This document shows positions 1 through 8,625 of a DNA stretch of 64,000 nucleotides, one piece after another (the stretch's first letter is position 1; every line of letters starts with the position of its first letter). The notes under the pieces were generated by a model. The model was not told the origin of the DNA and did no database searches. It saw nothing but the letters and a program-made list of their open reading frames with translations. The stretch is from Butyrivibrio hungatei DSM 14810. GTDB lineage: Bacteria; Bacillota; Clostridia; Lachnospirales; Lachnospiraceae. The position numbers were made by a program, and so were the translations under genes. The stretch covers positions 89,319 to 153,318 of the forward strand of contig NZ_FRDH01000004.1 in NCBI RefSeq assembly GCF_900143205.1, in the 5' to 3' direction.

Positions 1-4
1 TTGG

Positions 5-201
5 GTTTGAGAACCTTGTTAGATGAAAAAAACATTAAATTCTTGCAGAAAAACCGCAAAAAGACAAAGGGGTGAGAATCTTGTTAGATATGAAATGGAT
101 TTTTTGCGTTTTTTTTCCTATATGTGCCAGTTCACGAATTTGAGAATTTTGTTAGATTATACTTGACTATATAGACACGAGTTTGAGTTCTTTGTTAGAT
201 G
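5..201. repeat. Four degenerate CRISPR-like direct repeats
   Basis: Four copies of a core close to GTTTGAGAAYCTTGTTAGAT begin near 5, 70, 138 and 181. The first three are spaced 65 and 68 bp, which would fit a 36-nt repeat plus 30-nt spacer as in type II CRISPR arrays; the last step is only 43 bp. Only the 5' 20 nt of each unit is conserved and the rest has diverged. No cas gene is visible in the window. This could be the decayed end of an array lying to the left, or another short repeat family. Confidence 0.45.
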
Positions 202-270
202 AAAGAGAGATCAAGTGCTAATAGAGAGTAGTCAGCAGATGTAATATGAGTGCCTTTTTTTAAAAGAATA

Positions 271-310
271 GCCTAGTGTCAAAAATTAAATTGACACTAG
301 GCTGCTTTTT
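271..310 (+). terminator. Intrinsic terminator
   Basis: A perfect 12-bp stem (271-282 with 291-302) encloses an 8-nt A/T loop and is followed by TGCTTTTT. It closes whatever is transcribed from the left edge and insulates the downstream HTH gene. Confidence 0.8.
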
Positions 311-358
311 ACATATAATTGTGCCAATGAAATAATGGCACAAAGGAAAGGTGTGACA

Positions 359-643
359 ATGATTTCAAATTTGAAAGATGCTTTATTACGTATAGCTGAA
401 CTTGAGGAAGAAAATGCTAAGTTAAAGCAGGAACTAGAAGACTACAAGAGCCGCAAAAATGCTGGAAGACAGAAGCATGATGCTAAATGGATGGAATCAT
501 ATAATGATTTTGCTATTAAATTTGCAGGCGGAATGACAATTATGGAAATAGTTGCTGAGGGTGACATAAGTCGTAGGACAGCATATAGGTATAAGGCATA
601 TTTTGATGAAATAAGGAAGTATGAGGAGAAAAAGAAGCAATAA
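359..643 (+). CDS. Small helix-turn-helix DNA-binding protein
   Basis: A 94-residue protein with two parts. Residues about 3-35 form a charged coiled-coil-like helix rich in Glu, Lys and Leu. Residues about 35-85 contain GRQKHDAKW, followed by a segment reading MTIMEIVAEGDISRRTAYRYKAYF, which resembles the C-terminal helix-turn-helix of resolvases/invertases, without any catalytic domain. I chose the ATG at 359 rather than the one at 335 because AAAGGAAAGGTG lies at the right distance before it. The gene ends 5 nt before the nuclease-like gene at 649, so the two are probably one unit in which this protein could act as regulator. The exact family is not recognised. Confidence 0.6.
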   Translation: MISNLKDALLRIAELEEENAKLKQELEDYKSRKNAGRQKHDAKWMESYNDFAIKFAGGMTIMEIVAEGDISRRTAYRYKAYFDEIRKYEEKKKQ

Positions 644-648
644 TTTGT

Positions 649-1200
649 ATGGAAGAAGTAAATAAGCGAAATGTATCTGTGATTAAGGATGTGGATGGAA
701 ATAATATAGTCGTGATAAACGATATTATTTTCAAAGGAAAACGTGGAATTTGTTGGGAAGATGTAGAGGAATATCTACGAAACTATGTGGGAGATTTTTA
801 TACTATAGCTGAATCTAATGAAATTGTTTATATAGGAGCTGATCTGCCAGATGAATATGCGCATTCAGGTTATACATTGATCCTTAAAGGTACAAATGAA
901 AAGGCCAAAGCTAATGCGGCACAGGGATTACCAGAACTAATAAGTACAGCTACCAATATGGAGTATACAGAGAATACAAAAGCTAAGCATATGAAAGATG
1001 CAAAATTTGGTTGGTATAAATATGAATCTAGATTTGCATTACCGGTTTTTGGAACGGACGGACAGGTAGAGAGATATAATGTATTTCACGTGGCTATGAT
1101 ATTAAGACATGCACAAGATGGTAAAAAGTATCTTTATGACATTATGAACATAAAAAAAGAAACGAGCGACCTTTTCCAGTCATCAGACCTTACTCAGTAA
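649..1200 (+). CDS. PBECR-type nuclease-like protein
   Basis: 183 residues. The C-terminal half (about 115-172) carries GWYKYESRFALPVF, then ERYNVFHVAMILRH and YLYDIMNIKKETS. This pattern is typical of the phage Barnase-EndoU-ColicinE5/D-RelE-like (PBECR) nuclease domains found in phage polyvalent proteins and toxin cargo. The basic and aromatic residues (R128, H146, R152, K157-158) could form an RNase-like site. The N-terminal 110 residues match nothing I know. It follows the small HTH gene by 5 nt and is closed by a terminator at about 1,300, so it is likely the second gene of a two-gene accessory cassette. Activity as toxin or anti-host nuclease is inference. Confidence 0.55.
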   Translation: MEEVNKRNVSVIKDVDGNNIVVINDIIFKGKRGICWEDVEEYLRNYVGDFYTIAESNEIVYIGADLPDEYAHSGYTLILKGTNEKAKANAAQGLPELISTATNMEYTENTKAKHMKDAKFGWYKYESRFALPVFGTDGQVERYNVFHVAMILRHAQDGKKYLYDIMNIKKETSDLFQSSDLTQ

Positions 1201-1298
1201 AAAACCCATTTCTTGAAAACTATAATACAGGCACAGACAATAAATGTCAATAACAGCAACATCTGCGATGCAGTATAGCTGTTGACTGTGGTAATATA

Positions 1299-1337
1299 AA
1301 GGCATGTGTTTTCTATATTGAGAGCACATGCTTTTAC
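1299..1337 (+). terminator. Probable terminator of the HTH/PBECR unit
   Basis: GCATGTG (1302-1308) pairs with CACATGC (1325-1331) around a 16-nt loop, followed by TTTTACTTT. The stem is moderate and the T-tract imperfect. Confidence 0.5.
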
Positions 1338-1377
1338 TTTGTAATAATGGCTTATTTGTCGGTCTAGGAGTTTATTT

Positions 1378-2421
1378 ATGAAAAAGACACCTTGGGGCAG
1401 GATAATACTTGCATTATCTATAGTTTTATTTGGTTTATTTATGGTATTTGGAGTTCCATATTTAAGGGACTATATGAAATTAAAGAAATTCGTTTACGTG
1501 ACAGACACTACATATCCAGAGAAATTTCAGAGGCTAGCTACATGGGAAAAGAAGTCTTGTGCAATCAACAAGCTTGGATATACTAAAGTTCCAACTATTG
1601 AAGAAAATGGCTATCAGGACCTATCTTACTACTGCGAAAACATCTGCGATTGGATAGAGGAGTGCTTAGAACAAGTACCATACAATGAGGCACCGTGGCT
1701 ATATCAGGTGTTCAAAGTGGAGATGCCATCACTCACAGAAGAATTCCCGCTGGTTTCCTACGTTAGCGCTGATTATGACAGAAACACCCTTTATGAAGCT
1801 CTTTATACATTCATTGATGAAAGGTTATCAACAGCAGATTATAACCAGAATTATGATGAGTATGGTTCTATGCAGTATGTTGAAGAACCTACAGAAGATG
1901 AGATACTTACATTTGATAATGAGCCAGATTGCACTTATGAGGCAAAAGATGGCACCATCTATTGTATGATGCCGATTGACAGGGCAGCAGGCAGTAGCTA
2001 TTACATGCTGGTCAAGACTACCGATGGCGGGGAGACATACACATTGGTCAATTCAGATCCATATCGTGGATCAGGAGGACAGGCTGCGTGGATAGAGTTT
2101 ATTGATGATTCAGATCTGGGATTTGCCTGCCTTACCTATAGCGGTGGTGACGAGGGAATGCTTTATAGAACCGATGATAGAGGCAAGACTTTCACCATAG
2201 TAAACTACCCATCAGCCCAGATAAAGCTTTCAGATGGAACAATTTATAATCCTTTTGTGATTCCTGAGAAGGTCTGGAAAGAAGATGGTAAGCTTTATTT
2301 ACTTGCTGGTCAGAGTCCGTGGTCTGGAGATTATTATAGCGAAGAACTTGATAAATACCCGTCGGGACTATATGTATCACAGAATGACGGAATAAGCTTT
2401 GAATACTTAGGAGAACAGTGA
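1378..2421 (+). CDS. Membrane-anchored protein with BNR-like beta-propeller segment
   Basis: 347 residues. Residues about 9-30 form one hydrophobic N-terminal helix after a KK motif, so the protein is probably anchored with its bulk outside the cell. The C-terminal half (about 185-345) has repeated segments such as KTTDGGETYTLV and RTDDRGKTFTIV, the Asp-box signature of sialidase/BNR-type beta-propeller blades. Catalytic sialidase residues are not evident, so a structural or sugar-binding role is as likely as an enzyme. The stop codon lies 1 nt before the ATG of the next gene, implying translational coupling with the phospholipase-like protein. Confidence 0.55.
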   Translation: MKKTPWGRIILALSIVLFGLFMVFGVPYLRDYMKLKKFVYVTDTTYPEKFQRLATWEKKSCAINKLGYTKVPTIEENGYQDLSYYCENICDWIEECLEQVPYNEAPWLYQVFKVEMPSLTEEFPLVSYVSADYDRNTLYEALYTFIDERLSTADYNQNYDEYGSMQYVEEPTEDEILTFDNEPDCTYEAKDGTIYCMMPIDRAAGSSYYMLVKTTDGGETYTLVNSDPYRGSGGQAAWIEFIDDSDLGFACLTYSGGDEGMLYRTDDRGKTFTIVNYPSAQIKLSDGTIYNPFVIPEKVWKEDGKLYLLAGQSPWSGDYYSEELDKYPSGLYVSQNDGISFEYLGEQ

Positions 2422-2422
2422 T

Positions 2423-3073
2423 ATGGCACTTCAGATGGTACATATGGAGATAGCCTATAGGCTAATAGACAAACTTGGAATTACTGAAGGTAAAGAGCAA
2501 TTTATCTTAGGCTCAGTAGCCCCAGACTCGGTGCATTTTAGAGATCCTTACCTTATAGAAGAAAAGATTCACACTCATCTCTTTGAAGGCTGCGGAACCT
2601 GGAGTGATACTGATGACTACGATAGATGGAAGAGTAATATTGCAGAGTTTCGTGATAAATTCGCTTTATGCGAACCTGACCCTGTGAAAAGAGCTTTTTT
2701 ACTAGGAATCTGCGTGCACTGCTGGACAGATTACTGCAATGATGTTCTGGTGTGGAGAGCGCTTCAAAAGAAGTACATTCCCCCAATGACTACCCAAGAG
2801 TTTAGGGAAAACTATTATCCAGAGGCAAGGCTCCTTGATCAGTGGCTTCATCAAAACAGCGAAAATACTAAAGAGATAATGAGCCTTCTAGAGCAGTCAA
2901 AACCAGTAGACTTTGAAGATTACCTAAGGGCAGAAGATATAGAAAAGACTAGGCAGCATCTTCTCCATGTTCAGTATGATGTTCCAAAGGCAGATATTTC
3001 GGGCAATAAGTTCTATCCAAAGGAAATGATGACAGAGCTTATAGATGCAGTTGTTACAGACCCTATGTTATGA
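2423..3073 (+). CDS. Zinc-dependent phospholipase C-like protein
   Basis: 216 residues of the Zn-dependent phospholipase C / P1 nuclease-like superfamily. His and Asp residues are spread as in this family: H8 and the early GSVAPDSVHFRD segment, then HTHLFEG, then LLGICVHCWTDYCND, which together would ligate the metal cluster. No signal peptide is visible, unlike secreted clostridial alpha-toxins, so this is more likely one of the short intracellular members of unknown substrate common in Clostridia. It is translated directly after the beta-propeller protein (1-nt gap) and is followed 54 nt later by the GH9 gene. Confidence 0.6.
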   Translation: MALQMVHMEIAYRLIDKLGITEGKEQFILGSVAPDSVHFRDPYLIEEKIHTHLFEGCGTWSDTDDYDRWKSNIAEFRDKFALCEPDPVKRAFLLGICVHCWTDYCNDVLVWRALQKKYIPPMTTQEFRENYYPEARLLDQWLHQNSENTKEIMSLLEQSKPVDFEDYLRAEDIEKTRQHLLHVQYDVPKADISGNKFYPKEMMTELIDAVVTDPML

Positions 3074-3127
3074 TATTTACTAGGACTTAAGATAAAAGAC
3101 ACGAGACAAAAGTTGGAGGGAAATGGT

Positions 3128-4771
3128 ATGGCAAAAGTATTACTTAATCAGGTGGGATTTACAAAGGATTCAGTTAAGAAAGCAGTCCTTGATTTTAAGG
3201 CAGCTGACTTTCAGATCAAAAATGATAAAGGCGAGAGCGTCTTTTCTGGAAAAGTTCAGCACTTTGGTACAGATGAGATCTCTGGTGAAGATGTATCAGT
3301 GGCAGATTTTAGCGAGCTTACAAAAGAGGGTACATACAAGCTCTTTTCAGGAGACGCTGAGTCTGTGACATTCGCTATTGGCGATAATGTATATGACAAG
3401 CTTATGAAGGATATCTGCAAGTGCTTTTATTTCCTTCGCTGCGGCGATGCGCTTACCAAGGAATATGCTGGTGAATATTATCACAAGCCATGCCATATGA
3501 CCAAGGCAACAGTTTACGGCGAGGATGTAGATCATGTTGATGTAACAGGTGGCTGGCACGATGCTGGTGATTACGGAAGATATTCAACAGCAGGGGCTGT
3601 GGCTGTAGCACATATTCTTTATGGCGTTAGATTTTACAAAAATCTTTTGAATGTTAAGTTCAATATTCCAGAAGTTAAGTGTGATAATGGCAAATTACCT
3701 GACATCCTCGCAGAAGTTAAGGTGGAGCTAGATTTCCTCAGGAAGATGCAGAGAGACAATGGCTCAGTTTGGCACAAAGTAACTACATTTTGTCACGCAC
3801 CATTTTTGATGCCAGAAGATGACAAAGGCGAGCTTTTCCTCTTCCCTGTTTCATCCATGGCTACAGCAGATATTGCAGCTGTATTTGCCCTTGCCAGCAG
3901 CATCTACAAGGACTACGACAAGGCATACGCTGAGACACTTTTATCAGACGCCAAAAGAGCTTATAAATGGTTAAAAGAGAATCCTAAGGAGATGCTCTTT
4001 AAAAACGCTGAGGGTTCAAACACAGGTGAGTACGGCGAAGCAGAGGATATCTCAAATAGATTCTGGGCAGCAGCTTCTCTTTACGAAGTGACTGGTGAAA
4101 AAGATTATTACGAAGACGCACTCACTCAGAAGGAAAGACTTGAAGCCTTTGACAAGAATGCTACATCCAAGGGCTATCAGGGCGATGTATTTACATGTCT
4201 TGGCTGGGCAGAGGTAGCAGGTCTTGGCTCATTATCAGTTCTTTTAAAGAATGAAGATAATGCCCTTACAGATGAGATCAAAAAGAGATTTATGGGCGAA
4301 GCTGACAGGCTTGTAGCAAACGGCAAGAAGAACGGCTTTGGCCTTTGCATGGAAGCTAAGGACTTTATCTGGGGCAGCAACATGGAGCTACTTAAGTATC
4401 TCATGATACTGACTGTTACATATACAGAGATCACATCAAAAAAAGAATATAAAAATGCTGTCACAGCAGGTATTGACTACCTTCTTGGCTGCAACAGCAT
4501 GGATGTTAGTTATGTGACCGGAAATGGTGAGAAAGCCTTTAGGAACCCTCATCTGCGCCCAACAGCAGTGGATGATATCGAAGAGCCATGGCCTGGCCTT
4601 GTTTCAGGAGGCCCTAACGTCGGCCTTCAGGATGAGAGAGCCAAAGAGGTTCCGGCTGGTTCAGCGCCTATGAAGTGCTACTACGATCACGTTGACTGCT
4701 ATTCACTTAATGAGATCACTATCTACTGGAATTCACCACTTGTATTTGTAATGGCAGGCTTACTTAAATAA
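3128..4771 (+). CDS. GH9 endoglucanase/cellodextrinase, cytoplasmic form
   Basis: 547 residues with an N-terminal Ig-like CelD-N domain (about 1-85) and a GH9 alpha/alpha-six barrel. HDAGDYGRYSTAG (about 144-156) holds the catalytic base pair of aspartates (D145, D148). RNPHLRP and the late SLNEITIYWNSP, with Glu near residue 529 as general acid, complete the GH9 set. I start at 3128 (MAKVLLNQVGF) because GGAGGG at 3115-3120 is well spaced. There is no signal peptide, dockerin or carbohydrate-binding module, so it most likely cleaves imported cello-oligosaccharides inside the cell. Its 3' end overlaps the convergent PAP2 gene by 12 nt. Confidence 0.85.
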   Translation: MAKVLLNQVGFTKDSVKKAVLDFKAADFQIKNDKGESVFSGKVQHFGTDEISGEDVSVADFSELTKEGTYKLFSGDAESVTFAIGDNVYDKLMKDICKCFYFLRCGDALTKEYAGEYYHKPCHMTKATVYGEDVDHVDVTGGWHDAGDYGRYSTAGAVAVAHILYGVRFYKNLLNVKFNIPEVKCDNGKLPDILAEVKVELDFLRKMQRDNGSVWHKVTTFCHAPFLMPEDDKGELFLFPVSSMATADIAAVFALASSIYKDYDKAYAETLLSDAKRAYKWLKENPKEMLFKNAEGSNTGEYGEAEDISNRFWAAASLYEVTGEKDYYEDALTQKERLEAFDKNATSKGYQGDVFTCLGWAEVAGLGSLSVLLKNEDNALTDEIKKRFMGEADRLVANGKKNGFGLCMEAKDFIWGSNMELLKYLMILTVTYTEITSKKEYKNAVTAGIDYLLGCNSMDVSYVTGNGEKAFRNPHLRPTAVDDIEEPWPGLVSGGPNVGLQDERAKEVPAGSAPMKCYYDHVDCYSLNEITIYWNSPLVFVMAGLLK

Positions 4772-5698
4772 CTTCTTTTCAAATCTAAAAAGATAGGGAT
4801 AAGCGCCAATACATACGAATGAAACGATACCATACCTGACAAGCCTTACCATTCCTGCAAGGAAAGTACCTGAGGTAAGGAAGTCAGGGTTAAATGGAAG
4901 CTTTAACAGGGAGTTGAGAGCAAGATAGAGAATTCCCCCTCCCAATACTCTCGTAAGGCAAAGAATGGGATTTCTTGTTTCTTCAAAGTTTACAAATTTC
5001 TTTTCATATTCTACGGAAACAAAGAAGCCCCCCATAAGGCCAAGGCCTGTAAAGTAATCAGAAGTCTTGCAGTAAAAAAGTCCGATACAGCAGAAAAGGA
5101 AAATGAAAAGAAAAACGATCCATCGGTTCTTTTCACCAGCTTTTTTGAGGATCTTTGGAACTATGAATATGATAGCAAGACCAAGGAGCCATCCGCAAAG
5201 GACATCAGTTGGATAGTGAACGCCTACAACAATTCTTGAAAAGCCTACAACAGGAGGGAGAATAAATGCCAGAGTAGTAAGTATCTTATTCTTTTTGTAT
5301 CTTGCAAGAGAACCGTAGGATGTTACTGAGTTTGTGGAATGTCCGCTTGGAAAAGAGAATCCCTGACCTGCGATATCGTAGATATCAGATTCAGAATCAA
5401 CCGGTCTTAGGCATTTGATACCAGAGTTGTCGAAATATGGTCTGCGTCTCCAAAAGATATTTTTGATCATAGGATTTAAAACGATACCGATCATGACGTT
5501 TGTGCCTACATAGATGCCGAATTTTTTGTCATAGCACCAGTACACAAAGCCCAGGATCAGGATCAAAAGGAGTTCTTCGCCAAAGGCTGAGAAAAAGGAT
5601 ATGAAGGAAATAAACCTTTCTCCAAGGGCATTTTGCAAAAACTCCATAAGTCGTACTTCAAAATCAAAATAAAAAGAATTACCGCTTAATGCTTCCAC
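4760..5698 (-). CDS. PAP2-family membrane phosphatase
   Basis: 312 residues with several hydrophobic helices. The three acid-phosphatase signatures are present: KNIFWRRRPYF, the PSGH of FPSGHSTNSV, and SRIVVGVHYPTD with its catalytic His and Asp. The active site therefore faces outside and the substrate is probably a lipid pyrophosphate or phosphatidyl phosphate. The start is a GTG at 5698, preceded on the minus strand by GGAGG at about 8 nt. It is longer than the minimal BcrC/PgpB type because of C-terminal membrane segments. It converges on the GH9 gene. Confidence 0.8.
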   Translation of the reverse strand: MEALSGNSFYFDFEVRLMEFLQNALGERFISFISFFSAFGEELLLILILGFVYWCYDKKFGIYVGTNVMIGIVLNPMIKNIFWRRRPYFDNSGIKCLRPVDSESDIYDIAGQGFSFPSGHSTNSVTSYGSLARYKKNKILTTLAFILPPVVGFSRIVVGVHYPTDVLCGWLLGLAIIFIVPKILKKAGEKNRWIVFLFIFLFCCIGLFYCKTSDYFTGLGLMGGFFVSVEYEKKFVNFEETRNPILCLTRVLGGGILYLALNSLLKLPFNPDFLTSGTFLAGMVRLVRYGIVSFVCIGAYPYLFRFEKKLFK

Positions 5699-5802
5699 TT
5701 TCGCGCCTCCTAAAACTGAGTTATTCTAAATATAAGTTTACTATAATTATACTGTGAGTTGGAACTATAATTCAAAAGCTGGTTTATTAGATGGAGAGAT
5801 CT

Positions 5803-6291
5803 ATGAATGTTCGAGAAAAATACAATCAGATAACCCTTAAGCTGATTGAGAGAGGGCTGACTATCACTACCATGGAAAGCTGTACTTCCGGTCAGATAGC
5901 TTCCCTTATTACCGACACAGAAGGATCCTCTGCCGTTATGAAGGGTGCTTTTGTTACATACAGTAATGAAGCCAAGATAAAGCAAGGGGTTCCAAAAGAG
6001 ATAATAGAAAAATACGGCGTATATTCAGAAGAAACTGCAGTCTCTATGGCAAAAGAGGCTAGAAAAGCCTATGATGCAGATATAGCGATAGGAGTTACAG
6101 GAACTATGGGAAACGTAGATCCTGCCAATAATGATAGCGTTCCCGGAACAGTATTTTTTGCTATCAGTACCGCAAAGGATATATATATAAAACGCTTTGA
6201 AGTAGCACCTAAAGAAAACAGGTTGGAGTACAAATTGGCTGTTTGTGATGTCATCGCAGATTGTTTATTAAATCTGTTAAAAGACATTTGA
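5803..6291 (+). CDS. pncC: Nicotinamide-nucleotide amidase (CinA C-terminal domain type)
   Basis: 162 residues that correspond to the CinA C-terminal domain on its own, which deamidates NMN to NaMN for pyridine-nucleotide salvage. MESCTSGQIASLIT carries the catalytic serine and YSNEAKIKQGVP the lysine. GVTGTMGNVDP is the conserved glycine-rich loop and is slightly divergent from the usual GIAGP. I place the start at the ATG at 5803 because GGAGAG is correctly spaced before it; the ATG at 5791 would overlap that site. The ZIP gene follows 18 nt later and is likely co-transcribed. Confidence 0.8.
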   Translation: MNVREKYNQITLKLIERGLTITTMESCTSGQIASLITDTEGSSAVMKGAFVTYSNEAKIKQGVPKEIIEKYGVYSEETAVSMAKEARKAYDADIAIGVTGTMGNVDPANNDSVPGTVFFAISTAKDIYIKRFEVAPKENRLEYKLAVCDVIADCLLNLLKDI

Positions 6292-6309
6292 AAAAGAGGT
6301 GAATAAATT

Positions 6310-7092
6310 ATGAATATGACAGTTTTACAGGGACTTTTGATACCTTTCCTTGGCACAACACTTGGATCTGCCGGCGTGTTCTTTATGAAAAAAGAAATGA
6401 ACAAACAGCTGGAAAGATCTCTCACAGGCTTTGCAAGTGGTGTCATGGTGGCGGCTTCCATCTGGAGCCTTATAATTCCTGCAATGGAAGAAAGCTCAGG
6501 CATGGGACGACTGGCATTTCTCCCGTCATTTATAGGTTTCTGGATAGGTATATTGTTCCTGTTATGCCTCGACTGCCTGATTCCGCATCTTCATATGCAT
6601 GCTGATAAGGCGGAAGGTGTTCATAGCAAATTTAAAAGGATCACAATGATGGTTCTTGCTGTCACGCTTCACAATATTCCAGAGGGAATGGCAGTAGGTG
6701 TTGTATATGCAGGATTTGTTACAGGTAAAGCTGAGATTACAGCAGGAGGAGCCCTTGCCCTTGCTCTTGGTATAGCAATCCAGAATTTTCCTGAAGGAGC
6801 TATTATCTCAATGCCACTTAGAGCAGAAGGTACCAGCAAAGGAAAGGCATTTTTGTATGGTATGTTATCAGGTGCAGTTGAGCCTGTTGGAGCTCTTTTG
6901 ACAATAATTGCAGCACCGCTTCTTGTACCATATATGCCCTATTTCCTGAGTTTTGCCGCTGGAGCTATGATGTATGTGGTTGTTGAGGAACTTATTCCAG
7001 AAATGTCAGAAGGCGAACATTCTAACATTGGAGTTATCATGTTCGCCCTCGGATTTACAGTAATGATGGCTCTTGATGTGGCCCTTGGATGA
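6310..7092 (+). CDS. ZIP-family divalent metal transporter
   Basis: 260 residues, eight predicted membrane helices. The metal-binding helices are clear: HNIPEGMAVGV (about 118-128) and QNFPEGAIISMP (about 157-168), each with the family's HN/QN-x-PEG motif. A histidine-containing loop IPHLHMHADK sits between helices 3 and 4, as in GufA/ZupT-type zinc or iron importers. AAGAMMYVVVEELIPE near the end is also typical. It follows pncC by 18 nt with an AGAGGTG ribosome-binding site. Substrate preference cannot be told from sequence. Confidence 0.85.
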   Translation: MNMTVLQGLLIPFLGTTLGSAGVFFMKKEMNKQLERSLTGFASGVMVAASIWSLIIPAMEESSGMGRLAFLPSFIGFWIGILFLLCLDCLIPHLHMHADKAEGVHSKFKRITMMVLAVTLHNIPEGMAVGVVYAGFVTGKAEITAGGALALALGIAIQNFPEGAIISMPLRAEGTSKGKAFLYGMLSGAVEPVGALLTIIAAPLLVPYMPYFLSFAAGAMMYVVVEELIPEMSEGEHSNIGVIMFALGFTVMMALDVALG

Positions 7093-7096
7093 TAAA

Positions 7097-7639
7097 TTAT
7101 AGTGTCTGTCTGAAAACAGCGTATTTTCTAGGCTCTAAAGCAAAGATAAGAAGCATTCCAAGTACAAAGCATGAGAAAAATTCTCCAGCGCCTACTGTAA
7201 GAGTGAAATAAAGAAGTGTTCCAGGGAATTCATATACATGAATGAGAACCTGAGGAACAACGATCATATTTGCTACGATTGGAGGAATAGGTGCAAGCCA
7301 TTTGATGGCACAGTTTCCCTTGTAGAAACCGACATCGGATGGCTTTTTAAAACCATGGGCAATAAAGTAAGTAACCATTGCTCCGATCAAAGTAGCTATT
7401 GAACCAAATACAGTATCTAAAAGCATGCATCCGGTAAGTGTGTTACTGATGATGCAGCCAAGGAAAAGTCCTGGGATAGCTGCTGGTGTGAAATAAGGCA
7501 GAATAGTAAGTGCCTCTGAGAAACGCACTTGAATAGCATAGTTTGCAAGTCCAAGTGAGTTTGCGAGTAATGTCAATACGACATAAAGAGCTGCTATTAC
7601 TGCAGCCTGAGTGATGAAAATAACCTTTGTGTTGCGCAT
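7097..7639 (-). CDS. queT: QueT family preQ1/queuosine-precursor transporter S-component
   Basis: 180 residues, about five to six membrane helices, matching the QueT family: LYVVLTLLANSLG, then VRFSEALTILPYFTPAAIPGLFLG and GCMLLDTVFGSIATLIGA. QueT proteins are energy-coupling-factor (ECF) S-components that bring in a queuosine precursor and rely on a shared EcfA/EcfT module encoded elsewhere. The upstream preQ1-I-like aptamer supports the assignment strongly. It is read convergently to the ZIP gene with 4 nt between stops. Confidence 0.85.
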   Translation of the reverse strand: MRNTKVIFITQAAVIAALYVVLTLLANSLGLANYAIQVRFSEALTILPYFTPAAIPGLFLGCIISNTLTGCMLLDTVFGSIATLIGAMVTYFIAHGFKKPSDVGFYKGNCAIKWLAPIPPIVANMIVVPQVLIHVYEFPGTLLYFTLTVGAGEFFSCFVLGMLLIFALEPRKYAVFRQTL

Positions 7640-7642
7640 AAA

Positions 7643-7690
7643 ATCTCCTTTAGTTTTGTTTAGCGTCAGGAAGGTCTCGAACTGACGTTA
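7643..7690 (-). promoter_or_regulatory. preQ1-I riboswitch
   Basis: On the minus strand a 6-bp stem CGTCAG/CTGACG (7682-7687 with 7664-7669) encloses TTCGAGACCTTC. It is followed by an A-rich tail CTAAACAAAACTAAAGGAG that runs into the ribosome-binding site. This is the preQ1-I arrangement, in which the tail folds back into the loop and hides the Shine-Dalgarno when preQ1 is bound. It sits 3-50 nt before queT, so translational repression by preQ1 is expected. Confidence 0.8.
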
Positions 7691-7807
7691 TTTCTTTTGA
7701 ACAACGTGTCCTAGTTTATCATCAGAATAAATATTTGTCTACCCTAATGCCGTTAAATATGTTATATATATAGCTAGCGTCATTACGCTACTCTTGAAAG
7801 GAAATCC

Positions 7808-8560
7808 ATGAAAAGAAATTATAAATTGCAGATAAGCTATGACGGAACCAGGTTCTATGGATGGGAACGTCAACCAAATAAAGAAATGACAATTCAGGGG
7901 AAGCTTGAAAGTGTCCTCACTAAGATGACAAATGCTCCGGATAATGATCCGGTAAACGTGAATGGCTCAGGCAGGACAGATGCAGGAGTCCACGCAAGAG
8001 GCATGGTAGCAAGCGTTGTTCTTGACACAGAAATGACTGAGGATGAGATTCAGGAATATATGAACAAATATCTTCCAGAAGACATCAGTGTCAATGAGGT
8101 AAGGGCTTGTTCGGAGAGATTCCATGCCAGATATAATGCCCTTGGTAAGACCTACCGATATACATGTTGGTATGGTGCTTCCAAGCCAGTGTTTGACAGG
8201 AAATATGTTCTTGTTCTTGAAGAAAAGCCTGATGTAGATAAGATGCGTGAAGCAGCTCTTTTGCTTATTGGTACACATGATTTTAAGAGCTTTTGCGGGA
8301 ACAAGAAGATGAAGAAGTCAACGGTAAGATGCGTTGATGCTATCAACATAGAAGAGAGCGGTAACTATATCAGATTCTATTTCCATGGAAATGGTTTTTT
8401 GCAGAACATGGTCAGAATCCTGACAGGTACTTTGTTGGAAGTTGGTTATGGCAACATCCCTGTTTCAGATATCAAGGGCATCCTGGAAGCCTGTGACAGG
8501 CAGAAAGCAGGACCAACAGCACCGCCAGAAGGCCTTTGTTTAATGAAGGTTGACTACTGA
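7808..8560 (+). CDS. truA: tRNA pseudouridine(38-40) synthase TruA
   Basis: 250 residues. YDGTRFYGWERQP near the start and GSGRTDAGVHARG (about 52-64) contain the conserved RTDAGVHA block with the catalytic Asp. YRYTCWYG and NGFLQNMVRILTGTLLEVG complete the family pattern. Length is normal. It modifies anticodon stem-loop uridines of many tRNAs. It appears to stand alone, preceded by a GAAAGGAAA site 6-13 nt before the ATG. Confidence 0.93.
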   Translation: MKRNYKLQISYDGTRFYGWERQPNKEMTIQGKLESVLTKMTNAPDNDPVNVNGSGRTDAGVHARGMVASVVLDTEMTEDEIQEYMNKYLPEDISVNEVRACSERFHARYNALGKTYRYTCWYGASKPVFDRKYVLVLEEKPDVDKMREAALLLIGTHDFKSFCGNKKMKKSTVRCVDAINIEESGNYIRFYFHGNGFLQNMVRILTGTLLEVGYGNIPVSDIKGILEACDRQKAGPTAPPEGLCLMKVDY

Positions 8561-8625
8561 TTTTTCAGCAGATATTATTAATATTACTATCAAATCTTTG
8601 ATAAATTTTTTATGCGGGGTTACTT

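Noticed and set aside
5..201. Cas12a-type (type V) repeats, suggested by the TTGTTAGAT ending
   Set aside because: The TCTAC-N4-GTAGA hairpin of type V repeats is missing; the GTTTGAGA start fits type II better.
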